Shown here piece after piece: positions 13,296 to 26,561 of a DNA stretch of 64,000 bases. This stretch comes from Trichoplax adhaerens (taxonomy: Eukaryota; Placozoa; Uniplacotomia; Trichoplacea; Trichoplacidae). The position numbers and the translations under genes were made by a program. Numbering within the stretch: position 1 is the stretch's first letter; every line of letters begins with the position of its first letter. Location of the stretch: contig NW_002060943.1 of assembly GCF_000150275.1 (NCBI RefSeq), forward strand, positions 3,740,008 through 3,804,007, in the 5' to 3' direction. Under the pieces are notes generated by a model. That model did not search any database. It saw nothing but the letters and a program-made list of their open reading frames with translations, and was not told where the DNA came from.

Positions 13296-14585
13296 CATAA
13301 ACGTATAATAAGGTTCATATTGACTATAAAAATGAAAATAAGCTAAATTGTGTTGCTACGATACGAATTGATCAACCCCCATCCATACTGGAGGCATGAC
13401 TATGCATTGCATAGTACTGTATGATACCGCCAACGTTACGTATTGTGTTCTATTTATAGACTGATGACCTAATAAGTAATGGACCAATGATAGTACAGCG
13501 TTATACAGTAACTGGAGATGACGTCAAGGTTCCTCTAGTAGGCTATGTGCACGTTTGGCTAGCCAGTGATATATTTCAAAAGTCTTGTTTGAGACTCTAG
13601 ATAGCTAAATATGGATGTAGCTCACCACTATATGCTGTCTCAAGTATATCATAGGTGCCATATAAAAGTATCATTTTTGGGTAACACATACGGTAGTGGA
13701 GTAGACCGAAGACACTTCCGGAACCAACCAGAACAGCTGCAAGCAGGAGAACGATTTGACTGAAATTATCCCCCAAAACTAAGCCAGAGAGTGTTTAGAA
13801 TGATTCTGCATAAAGTATGCTAGTGCCTTAGGTTAGATTTTGCATGTGAATAAATAAATAAATAAATGGCAGCTCTGCCTAAGGTGATTTCATAACTATC
13901 CAGTAGAAAATTGAAATCTATTCTTCAACGGTATGCGAGTGCGCCTAAGCTTCAAAGGTTAATTTGCCTATGAGTGTCATGCTTGTATGATATCATTTTA
14001 GCTAGCATTGGTAGCTGAGAAATCGCATCGATATTGTCTACTCTAACATTCTTCTTCATTCCCAAAGGATAAATCATCGACGTAATCGTTTGAAGTTATT
14101 ATTATTATCACTTTGCAAAGGCGCTTGATAGCTCTTCAACATTCCAGTATTTATACAGAGTGGACTAGATCTACATCCAGTTAGCAAGACTTCAAGAGAG
14201 ACTGTAGGGACCCTGGCCGGTCGAGTGTTAATACTCTACTATTCAAAAGTTTGCATTGATCAACGACTCTACCTTATATTGATTATCCTGCAACTGTGAA
14301 GATCCAATTCAAGTCGCTTTTATTTATAAATTACTGTTCAACCGTTCAATTTTATCAAAACTTTAAAAAGCTAGTTAGATAGATTAGCGATTACGACTCC
14401 AATCGACGACAATAGCGTTGATAACACTGTTTAATAATCGATACAGTCTAGCCTTGGGTAGATAACTGCCATCAACTTTTCTAGAACACAATTTCATCCA
14501 ACTAATGTTGATGTAATGAATCATTCAGAGTAAAAGATCAAATTATTTTATTTCTTCTTATTGACGCGAAATCAATTCAGTATTA
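13296..14585. other. Intergenic region upstream of the USP53/54-like gene
   Basis: 1.3 kb with no supported exon. It holds a short TAAA-type tetranucleotide microsatellite at 13849-13867 and several TACAGTA/TACTGTA heptamers (around 13417 and 13503). An in-frame TGA eight codons before the ATG at 14586 supports that start. The promoter is presumably in the last few hundred bases, but no core element can be named. Confidence 0.5.
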
Positions 14586-17500
14586 ATGGAAAGTGGCTGT
14601 TCTACTCTATCGAGCAAAGGCCTAGACAATCAACCCGGTGAAAATAATTGCTTTCTCAACTCAGTTATTCAGGTAATTAATATACTTGTTCAATTCATTG
14701 ATAAAGATGGAGAAGATATTTTAATAGATCTCAGAACAATTTGTCGTTTGATTTTGATCGATTGCATGCCAGGATTGCTGTTAAGATCAAATTACAAATG
14801 CATCATCGTACGTACATTATGATTGCTCCGATAGGTTATACTACACAATTGGATATTACACAGTATTAAGATAAGATATTATATCAGGCAAAAGATCAAC
14901 ATTTTCTTCTAGTATATAAACTCGATACTTTCGTTCTATTAAAAGTTAATAATTCTAATTTTAGTTACACGACTCTTTTAGTCATTTACGATACTGTTTT
15001 ACTTTAAGTATAAAAAGTGAAAAATAGCTATGCCACTGCCACTGTCGTAGTGTCGTTTGCGTAGACTCTAACTCAATTTCATGTATCCCCCGATACACTA
15101 CCACGTAATGATTAAAGAGAGTAATCCAATGTGGTAGAATAATAGTGTAAATTTCTCAGTCTTTAAATTTTAATAGAATAATAATGATCAAGCAACCGAA
15201 AGCTGCATAGTAATTACTGATCCAGTCTAATAAATTGAAATTAGTTTAGCTGGTTACATTTTCATGAAGGCTATAACTACAATCGAATGAATGTATTAGT
15301 TATACAGCTTATTAAATTCTCTTACTTAACTACAACCTAATGCATATATTGAACAGCTTATCAAATCTCTTATCGCATATGATTTCAGGCATTATGGCAT
15401 ATTGATATCTTTCGTGATAGCCTTCACAATTTAAAAGACGATAGACAAAAATCAAATAATATTATCGAAGCTTTACAGGTAAGCCCAAGCGTAAATGCTC
15501 ATAGATAAGTAATAGATAGCTTTGCTATAGAGCAGAGTATCGAGACAATATTCATTTGGACAAACAGAATATTACTTTGATTGAAATTAATACCTGAAAT
15601 TCTGTTTAAGTGATCACTAACCATCTCGATTCAATAACATCTCACTACCTCTCATAACTAACTGTGGTAACGATTCTATTTATTTATAGGTCATTTTTGA
15701 TAATTATAAATACTGCGATTTTCAAGTCTTAAAGCCTGATTACTTAAGAAGAGTACTGGCTAAGCTTAATGTTGATCGCTTTCAACTGGGTCAAACAAAT
15801 GATGCCGTAGAGTGTTATGTAAGTTTAAGTACGGACATTTTGCCCTATTAACCTGTATCAACTTTGTATTGATCGCACTTGAAAATGTCAGTAACAAATT
15901 TAACTATCCAAACTTTAAAATAATCGCATTTTCGCAAATTCATACATGAAACGCTACTATGTAAAGATTTTTAAATAACCAATAAAATTTTACAAGAATA
16001 CAATTTATGGCTGGAACACATCCTAAAGACAATATTATTGCTATTAAATTAGAATTTCTACTAATAAAACAAAGGAGACCTTTATTGGCTAACTACGACG
16101 CAATAATGAATTTTCAGTGTGCGCTCCTTAAAAAATAAACTATTTCTACTAAACTCAAAATTATATCCTATTGTTTAGCCTACGAAAGGATACAATTAAA
16201 CTCATTTATGCAATCCTTATACCACTAATACAAATAACAGTAGCCTACCAGTATTTCACTAATTTGCATTCGAATATTGATTACGCAGGAATATATCCTA
16301 GATAAAATACATGAACACTCAACTACAGATGTTGATAGCGCAACATGTGAGGATGATGGCTGTATTACTCACAAGAAGTTTACTCTTACATTGATAAATC
16401 ATGTAAGATTTAGTTAGTTTAGCCACTAGAATCCATAGTATATCACTAATTCAATAACTTGTTTCTGCGTTGAATTTTAGCGTATCTGTCCCTATTGTGA
16501 GGCTACCTCGGAGCCTGAACCATTGAGAATACCTTTGCTTTATCTTAATGTTTCCGAACTTGTGTAAGAATGCATTCTCCTATTCTAACTTATTAGAATA
16601 GTAAAATGAAAGTACAAGATTTTCAATTTAAGTGAATTATTCACGAAATACATATTTTTAAACTATAAAGCGTTCAGAAATAAAATTAACGAATCGGATT
16701 GTTTTACAGAAATGAGATTTACATACCGTCAGGTCGTGATAATGATTTTAGAAACATTACATTCGGTAAAATGCTTCGATCTGTTTTAGCTACCAAAGAA
16801 TCATGCCCTGTAAGATATGGTGTCACGTTATAGCAAATTCGCTATTGATACTCAATTTATTGCTTGTCTTCAAATAACATTCCAGAAGCTTGATAAATCA
16901 ATTTGACCTTTTGATAGGGAAATTGTAGAAACATCATTAAAAGTGAATGCTATCTTACAAATTGCCCTGAAATTGGTAACCTGAATTCATTATGGCTAGC
17001 CTTGACATTGAGATTGGTATTAATGTTTTTAATGCAATTTTGTATTAACAGTTAGTATTGGTTTTTCATGGTCGACAAAGTCAGCACCAAGATCTACCAT
17101 TCAATCGTTACTCTATGTCATCCAAACACGCATTTCTTTAAATGATGTAAGTATTCGGCTTGGCCTAAATAATACAAGAATGATAATTTTACGATAGAGC
17201 TTTTACAAGCCGCTAGTATTAGCACTTCAGTCTATCTAGCCTATCGTTAATTTACCGTTTAGTTCATCATATATTAGGAGCACAATGACTGAAATTTTGA
17301 ATTGTTTCAGGTATTCTCAAAGGTTCTTGACGAAAATGCAGCCCAAACCACGATCGATCTTAATACCATGGTAGTTTATTATGGCATGCATTATGCCACA
17401 TTCTGTCATCATACGAGATACAAGAAATGGATATTATGTGATGATGCACATATACGAGATGTAAGATCGTATGCACAAAAGTATAATTGACGTATTGATG

Positions 17501-18981
17501 ATATATAATTTAATGCTCGCATAACAACATTAATAACTTTTTGTAAGCACTTATGCTTAATTATTGGCTATAATATTGTATGATTTATAGGTTGGTCAAA
17601 CCTTTGAGGATGTAATTCAAAGTTGCATTCGTAATTGCTATCAACCAGTGCTACTGATTTATACCAATTCATCTGGAAAGCCAATGGATCCAATACCGTC
17701 AACATCTGATACCGATCAGTTAGTTAGTGAGAATCGTAGGGTGAATGAAGTAGTAACTGGTCAATTAATTGATCTCGAAGATTCTACTAGTACTGGAAGT
17801 ATTCCAAAATCAGACTCTCGCTCATATATCGAATCCCAAAGCAACTATGGCGATAGCTATGATGGCGTAGATATATTGCAAACTTCACGAGTTTCGAAAG
17901 GTGGTAGCACGTCATCTACAATCACTCGATCTCGAGAACCATATGAAGCTGATGATGACTTAGCCAATACTGTAACTAGGCTACAGCAATGGTCTGTTAC
18001 AGGTAAAATTTCAAAGGGTCAGCAGATGATAAATCGGGACATATCTAACAAATTAGGTGTACAAGCAACCCAAACTAATCCTTTACCATCGAATGCTTGG
18101 ACTGACTCACATATTAGAAAACTACCATCAAACTATAAGTATTATGACAAAAATTCATCGTATGGTCGACAGTTTTCAGGATCAGATGCAACCTCTAATT
18201 CTTCCGGTAGATCCGACGATGGTTTGAGTTTTGTTACGGCACCTGCATCCTACAATCATCACAGAACTACGGAAGATTCTTCTAATTCCGAAATAACTGA
18301 CCCAAGGCATCCTGTTAGCTCTCCTAAGTACCATAGCGTTTATACAGCAAAAGTAAATAACGAAGACGAATACAGTCAGAAAATGACTCGTACGAATTAT
18401 GGCGAGAGATCTAACGTGCTTGCAGGCCATCATTATCAAAGGAAAGATCCAGTTCAAGTTAACGATAATCCTAGATCGAGTAACCAGATCAATCAATTTG
18501 CTACAATTAGCAAACGTAAGTTGTAGATAAATAATTTTATTTTTAGTTCATTTAATACATAACTGATTTAACCTGCAAACTGATAGACAACTCAGACTTA
18601 TGTTCATTGTAAATTGATAAAAAATTGGTTTTAGGTCTGATCGCTTCTAATTACTATCACCAACTATGCCTACTAGGAAATCATAGTTTAGATAGTTGTG
18701 TTATTGCGGCATCTTGTGGCCAACTAGACCAGGCTAGAACCCTTTGTAATAGTGCACTGGGTAGGATACAATTATAATTATTAACTACAATATGAATATT
18801 AAATAATGATCCTACATAATAACATGAACTGAATGCGATTACATTTCGATTTCTACCTACAGATTTTTATTGTAGATCACGTTCACTAGACGACCTTGAT
18901 AAGCATTTACATGAGCACGCTGATGAATTGATGTGCTGCTGCTCTGACGTGAAAGCAAAGTTGGATGAACTATCAAAATAG
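14586..18981 (+). CDS. USP54: USP53/USP54-like ubiquitin carboxyl-terminal hydrolase
   Basis: Twelve exons: 14586-14672, 15389-15478, 15690-15818, 16289-16402, 16481-16563, 16710-16809, 16918-16975, 17052-17146, 17311-17460, 17591-18515, 18635-18760, 18863-18981; 2076 nt, 691 residues, every phase consistent. USP fold with the Cys box GLDNQPGENNCFLNS (Cys22), DIFRDSL, the RFQLGQTNDAVECY segment, two zinc-type pairs (CPYC and CPGNC), IGFSW, and the His box YYGMHYATF (His279) followed by CDDAHI. Order and spacing match USP53/54, a subfamily long called inactive but more recently reported as K63-linked ubiquitin hydrolases. Both Cys and His are retained here. After residue ~302 comes a ~300-residue Ser/Thr/Asn-rich disordered stretch in one large exon, then a short helical end resembling an MIT-type hairpin (inference). 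USP53 and USP54 cannot be told apart, so one ancestral gene is likely. Converges on POLR1B, 495 bp away. Confidence 0.93.
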
Positions 18982-19476
18982 CATTAACGAACAATATAAG
19001 TATGGCACGAAATTTCGATTTAAAGTATCTTTCCCTACTCTTACTCGAAATGAGTATACACGAGACACAGTATAAAACCCATAGCACTAACACATGAGCA
19101 TCGTAGAAATAAATTACTGTGAAATGTTTAAGTTTAAACATTAAAATAATATCTAAAAAAAATAATTTTATTAAAGAACGGGACAGATATTTGTACAGGA
19201 TGTGTTATCTGTTACATTTCTGATAAAATTTAATAATTCCTCTTATGGATATTATATACAAGTTTATTTTGTAATTTAATTAAAGTGCTTATTACTTCAC
19301 TTTCTCTCTATGTAGCCACTATTTCAGGTTTAGTGAAACGTTATGAACAACATCACACCGTGAAAAAATTAATTAATTGCTAGTTCGATATTATGTTCTC
19401 CACATTTATTCTATATGAAAATTAATTGATGTTGGTCTTGTTAATATATATATAATTGAATGTTGTTTCATTTTGA
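18982..19476. other. Convergent 3' intergenic region (USP53/54-like versus POLR1B)
   Basis: The 3' ends of two convergent genes share 495 bp. TTTATT at 19405-19410 is AATAAA on the minus strand, 67 bp beyond the POLR1B stop, and is a good poly(A) signal. An ATTAAA near 19140 is a candidate for the plus-strand gene. No other gene seen. Confidence 0.7.
19405..19410 (-). other. Poly(A) signal AATAAA of POLR1B
   Basis: Canonical hexamer on the minus strand, 67 bp past the stop codon. Confidence 0.65.
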
Positions 19477-22400
19477 TTATTCAACTTCGATTACAGCTTT
19501 AATATTCAAAGCTGCAAATTCTGTAACTAAATAAAGGTATACGTAAGGAAGGTACATTTTAGTAACTTCTTGAGTGCTATCACATGTAGTACATCTGTAA
19601 ACTTTTCGGGAGAATTCTCGAAAGATATCGGCTTCATTTTTGTTTACATCAGTGGTAATCCCTAGGACGCTACCGCATTTCTTACAAACATGCGCCTAAA
19701 ATCAACATGTACGGATGCTTTAAACCAACAAATCTTAAACATATACTATTTAGAAATTGTGCACTGTAGTGAAATTCAATGTTACCACTGATTTATCGGA
19801 ACAGTTAAGCAGTCTATCTTGTAGTAGAAATGATGTGCCATGAGATATTAAAGCATCACGCTCCATCTCGCCGAACCTGACTCCACCGGCCCTTTTTCTA
19901 CCCTAAGAATATTTGATGAAATACTACTGCATTAGATTTGATTTTCTCGCAATAACGAGTCCTAACTTAACGTTTAACGATAGGTAGTAAATCAATCAAA
20001 GTTACCTGAACAGGTTGACGAGTTAAGGAATCGATTGGCCCTGTTGTCCTAACCTAATTCAATCAAGAAAACATTTCATCTCAATAAAAAATTCATACTC
20101 AGCCCGAATACAGATATGCATTTGTCATATATGGTAGAGATACCTGAAACTTATCAGAAATCATATGCCTTAATCGCTGATAGTATACAGTGCCAATAAA
20201 TATATTAGCCTCAAATTCTTCGCCACTCATGCCATCGTACATTCTTTCCGTACCAAAATAGTTGTAGCCAGCTTTAACATTTAAGAAATATACATATTGT
20301 GTAAGGCTAAGCATGTTATCGAACCTACGATCATCTAATCTATTATTATACCAAATTTTAAGTCAATATTATTTAAGAAAAGTCAAAGACATCACCTTTC
20401 TCTAGATATTTTCCAAAGTAATCTACGGCTGAAACTTTTTCGCTAAACTGAAAGGGTGTTGCATCATGACAGAGTCCATGAAGACTAGCAGATTTGCCTG
20501 CCATAGATTCAATCATCATGCCTGCAATAAATATACATTTTAAAAATTAATGGTATAATCATAATTTTACTGCATGAATTGGCGAAATAGGAACATTGAT
20601 AGAAGGAAAAATTTTAACCTATAGTCATTCTCGATGGAAAGCCATGTGGATTGAATAATATATCAGGAGTCATGCCGGATTCAGTAAAAGGCATATTTTC
20701 TATTGGCCATAATTGACTGAAATTGAAAATTAGGTTACCATGTTTAACTGAGGGTACAAAATTATCAAACTGAGTACGATGAACTTGCATTTACATTATA
20801 CCTGCATACTCCTTTCTGCCCGTGACGGCTTGAAAATTTATCCCCAATGATCGGATTTCGCTGTAATTTATCGTAGAAGATCCAAATATTAATAATAAGG
20901 GTAGGTTATGCGTAAAGTTTTAGTAACTTGCGTAAATATTTAAGGGTGTGCTGCATACCTCGATTCGGAATTTAACGCATATTCGCTGCAATGGCTTTCG
21001 ACCGCTATCCGATCCAAGTAATTTAACCTAGATAATATTTGATGTCAGTCATGTTGAGCAATATCAAATTTCGAGTTAATATCTTGTAATACGTCTTGCT
21101 TTAAAACGTACATCATCTACTATTCCTTGTTCTTGGCCACGGTAGTAATGGACAACGCATTGACTTGTAGAAAGATTTAAAGTACTAAAGATAATATTAA
21201 ATGGTCTTAAAGTCATATCGTAACTAACTACATACTCGTATAGTAATAATGCAATATTGCTCAAAATTACCAATAGTATGGATCTCCGGAATTTAGTATA
21301 GAACCAATTTTTGGCAATCCATCCAAATCAATATTGTCACTATCAGTAGTACCAGGAGTTTGGCCTATTTAAATTATTTCAATTTAGTAAAGAAAAATGA
21401 AAGCCAGTTCGAAGATGACTAGGAGCATACCAAATATCTCCAATCCATCAGCGGTTTTCGAATTCAGATTGATAACCTAGCCATAAATAATACATTTTAC
21501 TATATCTCGCCAAATAATGATATATAATTGGAATTAATAGATTATATAATGTATGGTATTAAAACGTCGGTAAAGTTACCTCAGATTTATATATAGTGGC
21601 ATGGGCAAATCCTCGTTCGACTGAACTTTTATTCAGTATCATCGCATCTTCCATATCATAGCCCTATTATTATCAATAATCATAAAAGTACAAGTATACG
21701 CATAATTAGGTAACATAACCAGCTATTGTACAGTGAATTATAAAAATTTCTGTTAGGATGGACATGCCGTATATGCTATAACAGCCACGATTGCATTAGT
21801 TCCTAGTGGATAATCATCAAATCCGTAATGATCGTAATCGGCTGTACGAACAACAGGCGTTTGAGGAGTCTATCAAAAATAATCCACGTAAAAGTAAATA
21901 CTGTAATATTTATAGTAATATTATATAATCAATTAAGCCTATATTGTCTACTACAATCAGTTAAACTAACATTAACTTGTGTACCTGTATTCGATAAAGT
22001 TTGTTATCAGATCGATATTTAAAGGACTGAATAGGGGTTCCCATAGTTTGCTTTCCCATCTAAAATGTTGCAATACAAACATGACATCATCATTTCAAAA
22101 CCAATTACAGTCTTGATTTTAGGATAACTTTGCTTTACCTGACATTGATACATGTTACGAGGACTTTGATTAAAGTCAGAAAATGGCGTTAATCGGGCCA
22201 ATGCACTGAGCATGCTGCATGGTGATAGCTCTTGATGAGTGGTTACCTAATTTAAAAGAAATTGATGATGTAGGGATAACTAATAAATTATAATGAATAT
22301 TTTGGCCAATTATTATTGACTAGACTTGCATAATAACAAGTCAAAATTTTCAACATGATAAATAGTTAACCTCAGCGTATGCTTCTTCAGCAGTAATACA

Positions 22401-25400
22401 AATATCCATAAAGACCTTGAAATAAGCATTTAGAGTTAGAGAGAAAATTCTAATTCACTACTTACAAATGAGAATATAAGCTATTGGAAACAAGATAAGA
22501 ACCAAACACAAGCATTACATTAGTATTACACTAAATTTGTAAAATCCATTACTTGCTCAAAAGTACCAATCATTTCTTGTTTTTGCAACCGTAAATTTGT
22601 GACTGGTCTAATCATACGAGCTGGGGACGTAAAAAGATACAATCCGTTGTAGAGACCGCTAATTCCGTCATGGACTAATGCAATCTCCGTAGATGGATCA
22701 ACCTACATCGGATGGCATGATGGATTACTTAGTTTTTATTTATGTGCTGTTGCTATCCTCCTCGAAATTTATATTGTATGTTAAAAGGACAAGGATGAAT
22801 TACTGAAGCTTACCATATCCATGTTATTTATCTTTAGATATCGTAATTTATCGGCGATTTCTTTTCCAATTTCCTTCTGAATATACCCCACAATTTTGCC
22901 GTCTAATATTACTACATGCGCGGAACTATATTCAATAAGTGGATCCGATAATGATAGCATTCCCAACTCATACAGCGTGCTAACTAACTTAGTTGTATCA
23001 GACATTTTGGTTACGACCTATATTTGCAAGATAGGAAATCCTTTCAATCTTTATTTTTCTCAATGTAAGCCTATTAAATGTGTACGAGTATATACAGTAT
23101 TGAGTAAAAAAACAGACGCGACTGAACCTACTTTGCAGCTAGCCGCTAAATGATTCAACAAACCACATGGAGCACCATCAGGGGTATGAACGGGACAGAG
23201 AAACCCTAAATTATCAAGAAAGGCATTAAATTGCAAATATTATTAAATCTATTTGCTAGTAATATATCCATGCTCGTAAATTGCAAGAGAAGTTTATGTG
23301 CACTCCTGCTTTGGCTCGTCATCATGTATCGACATGCTTACCCCAAGCTTCAGGAAGTAACTTACGAACAGCGGTGGTACGCATTTCAGTAAAGAAACTA
23401 CCCCGATGAACACTTCGAAAATGTGATACGAATCTCATAAAATTTAACCGATCAGCTACCAGAACATAACCTGCAACCTTGATACAAAAGAGAAAACATA
23501 CAATTAGAAACTCCTCGAAGCAATGTAATGTAGTATAACACGATAGTAACCTGCATTAAGCCTAAATCAGCCCTAGCGACTAAATTCCCTGTGGCCAAAA
23601 AATACTCTAGTTGATTCGGTATATTAGTACCATTATTTGCAGCTCTAACTATAGCATCTGCAAGATAGAATCATTGTACTTATATATTTCTATTTAGAAA
23701 CATAACCAAGCAATCTACTTCGTTAAGTGAAAATATGGGTCTTTATCTAAAGTAACTGTGAGTACAATTACATAAATCAAATAGCAATAAATACTTTCTA
23801 ATTTTTCATCGTTGGTTTTTGCCATATACTTCAAAATTAAATTCTTAACCCTCGATAGCCATAATTCTAATTTTTCCTGTAATTACCAAGCCATCAGTTA
23901 ATTAGCATACAATAGCTAGATCAGAAATGACACTAGTAACATGATACTGTATAATGATAAATGATCACTTACTTTTAATACCATTGAGTACATATGACCA
24001 CCTAAGAGAATTTCTTGATTCATTGGACTATCTTGTGACTCTATTTGACACTCGCCATTTGCAACTGCGTATAATTTTCGAATCATGTAACTGTATAACA
24101 TAAAACATATTAACTGTTTAATAATCACAACTACGGAAATAAGAAAACATTTTTTCTTAAAAATTTTAACTATGATATACTTACATAAGTAAATTAAATT
24201 TATCTTCATTTCTATCCAGGTGAACAGCTATACAATTTCTAAGGTTATTAAAAAGGCAATTAGACATCAATATTGCGGTAAAGAGTAATTAAGGCCCATT
24301 TAAACAATAAATAACGCATTGGATTGCCAGATTTTATTTACTTCAATAAATAATTAGCAACATCGGCATCATAGGTCCATTCCGGTAGATTCATTTTAAC
24401 ACGAAATTTTTCTCCTTGATTTAAGTAAACAATTAGAGTTCTTACATTGTATGTTGATTCATAATATAGAATGTCACACCAATTAAATACTGAAGAAACG
24501 AATATCTTAATTATCTTGGCTAATGCTACACATTAATGCTATCTCCTCACCGATATGATTAAGAATATCGTCCTGTGTATGAAGCATTTCTTTCTGAAAT
24601 GCATGTAGCATGGCTTCTACACACCTACATAGCAATATAAGTTAACATCGAGGTACTATTAATTCGATGGACTGTCATCCTTAACCAATTTTCGTATTTG
24701 AATTTCAAAGTCATAATTTTAATTACGCTTTAGTATGGGAGTTATCTTCATTGCCTTTGACAATTTCAGAAAATATGAAATAGTCGGTGGTTCGAATTAA
24801 AGCCTGTTAAATTTGTACCAAAAACGACGTTGATTAGTAACACCGTTAAGTAAAAATTGCACTACGTTTAAAATAAACTAGCCTTTAGAATGAATACAAC
24901 TGGTATAAAGAATAATTCTTTTCGATAAGGAATAGCAAGAATGCAAACACCATCTGATCGATAATGCAATGTCATTCTCTAAAGGTATAAAAGGAAAATA
25001 TATGGTATAAAGATATATATTTATTGTGATATTAGTTTATATCGAATGATAATGTTTAAAATAAATTTCGAAACACCCTATTAAGATCTTACAGCAGCGG
25101 ATTGATCTCTACGAACGCAGCGTATGATAATACCATATTCCGAAAATGATGCTCCAATATTTTTCCAAGATGGACGCGATATTGCCATAGGCTATATATG
25201 TATATATATATAATATTTTCATAGAAAGTATAAATTATGGATTGATAATTTATAGGCAAACGTATCAATTGAGTAACTTTAATTTTGGTCGTAACGATAA
25301 ATTACGAAGAGAATTAAATATTGGAATAGTACCAGCTACCACTAAGATGCTTACGTAATTCCTCCTCGGTAGTACTATCATTCGTATGACTTTTTCTAAG

Positions 25401-26561
25401 CCATTAACTATAAAATATCCACCAGCTTCCTGCAGTGGTCAGATCGTTCATACAACAAGTATTAGCGTTGTATAGTATTGTGGTAGAATAATATCACGAT
25501 AGTTGTAACATAAAATAGCACTTTAATATCTTAGTATAATGGCTAATCAAATACGTTGTAACAGAAATTGCAAGATGGTCAATTTTACGAATACTTACTT
25601 CAGCTTCATCATGGTGAGCCACTAATTGTTCAGGCGTTAGATTATACAGTGAGCAATTCTTACACTATATTAATTCGGTAGTAGCAAATACGATATGTAA
25701 ACAAGTTGGAAATTTTCGGAATGCATTATAACAATAGCTGTCAATTACAGACCTTGACCATCATTGGGATGCGACCAAGAGGTATTCCTAACGATCCAGA
25801 AGTTTCTCCATCGACATCCCAATTGATAGTAACTTGAAAATTTGCACCATAAGTTGATCCTAGTTCTCTACACTACAATATATATATAACAATTTATCAC
25901 TGAAATGTTCGTAGACTCTATTAGTGTTTGCATACAGTCTTAGCTTTATCATAGTGACGAGTATAGTTTATAATAATTCTCTTTCTATCAATTAAATGTA
26001 TAGTTGTTTTGCCATAGGATATATGTTATTCAATCAAACCTCTGCTGGATAAAGTATTGTATTGGATGAATAGCTGCCAGCTTCGCTAACAGTTGGCTTA
26101 CCAATTAAAGCATCCTAAGCAAATATAGAGAAATCGTTCAAATTAGCTAAGCAGCTTTAGGATTCTATGAAGTTTGATACGAGATTGACTTCAATTGTTA
26201 GTGGTATAATTGTCATGGCTACCTTGAAGTATATTGAAATTCGGCGGCCATCATTTAGTTGCAATTCTTCCTGTCTAATATCCTAATACGTTCAATAGTT
26301 TATCCATTTTTTTACGTATTAATTACACATGCAAATAGCATTGATTACGACAAGGCTAACCCTATACCACTTGATAAGCCGTGACAAGTGCATGCATTCA
26401 AATTACTTCGACCATATGATTAAGGTTAAGCAAGAGTTTAAGTTACAGGATCTTTATACCACTATCTATTGATGCAAGAATACCTTAACAGCCGCAGAAA
26501 GACCATCTCGTAGTAAGAAATTGAATGACTCTATATGAGGTTGGACGAATTCTTGCAAATA
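19477..26561 (-). CDS. POLR1B: DNA-directed RNA polymerase I second-largest subunit (RPA2), N-terminal exon not found
   Basis: Catalytic-core subunit of the nucleolar polymerase that transcribes rRNA genes. Thirty-five exons from 5' to 3': 26484-26561, 26223-26282, 26040-26114, 25753-25872, 25599-25658, 25355-25429, 25093-25191, 24883-24978, 24727-24803, 24551-24624, 24342-24414, 24185-24238, 23973-24090, 23795-23876, 23551-23657, 23342-23477, 23132-23205, 22814-23017, 22553-22702, 22371-22415, 22139-22246, 21985-22059, 21768-21869, 21580-21663, 21431-21476, 21271-21364, 21112-21184, 20959-21027, 20802-20860, 20619-20716, 20396-20521, 20144-20271, 20006-20053, 19786-19902, 19477-19695. Sum 3303 nt = 1100 residues plus stop, against 1135 in human. 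Motifs: [70 protein letters not shown], and a C-terminal zinc ribbon CxxC...Cxx[21 protein letters not shown] identifies Pol I rather than Pol II or III. Introns after the 24883 and 21768 exons use GC donors. About 30 N-terminal residues are missing upstream of 26561. Confidence 0.97.

Noticed and set aside
18182-18496. 104-codon frame opposite the large USP53/54-like exon
   Set aside because: Shadow of the Ser/Asn-rich coding exon on the other strand.
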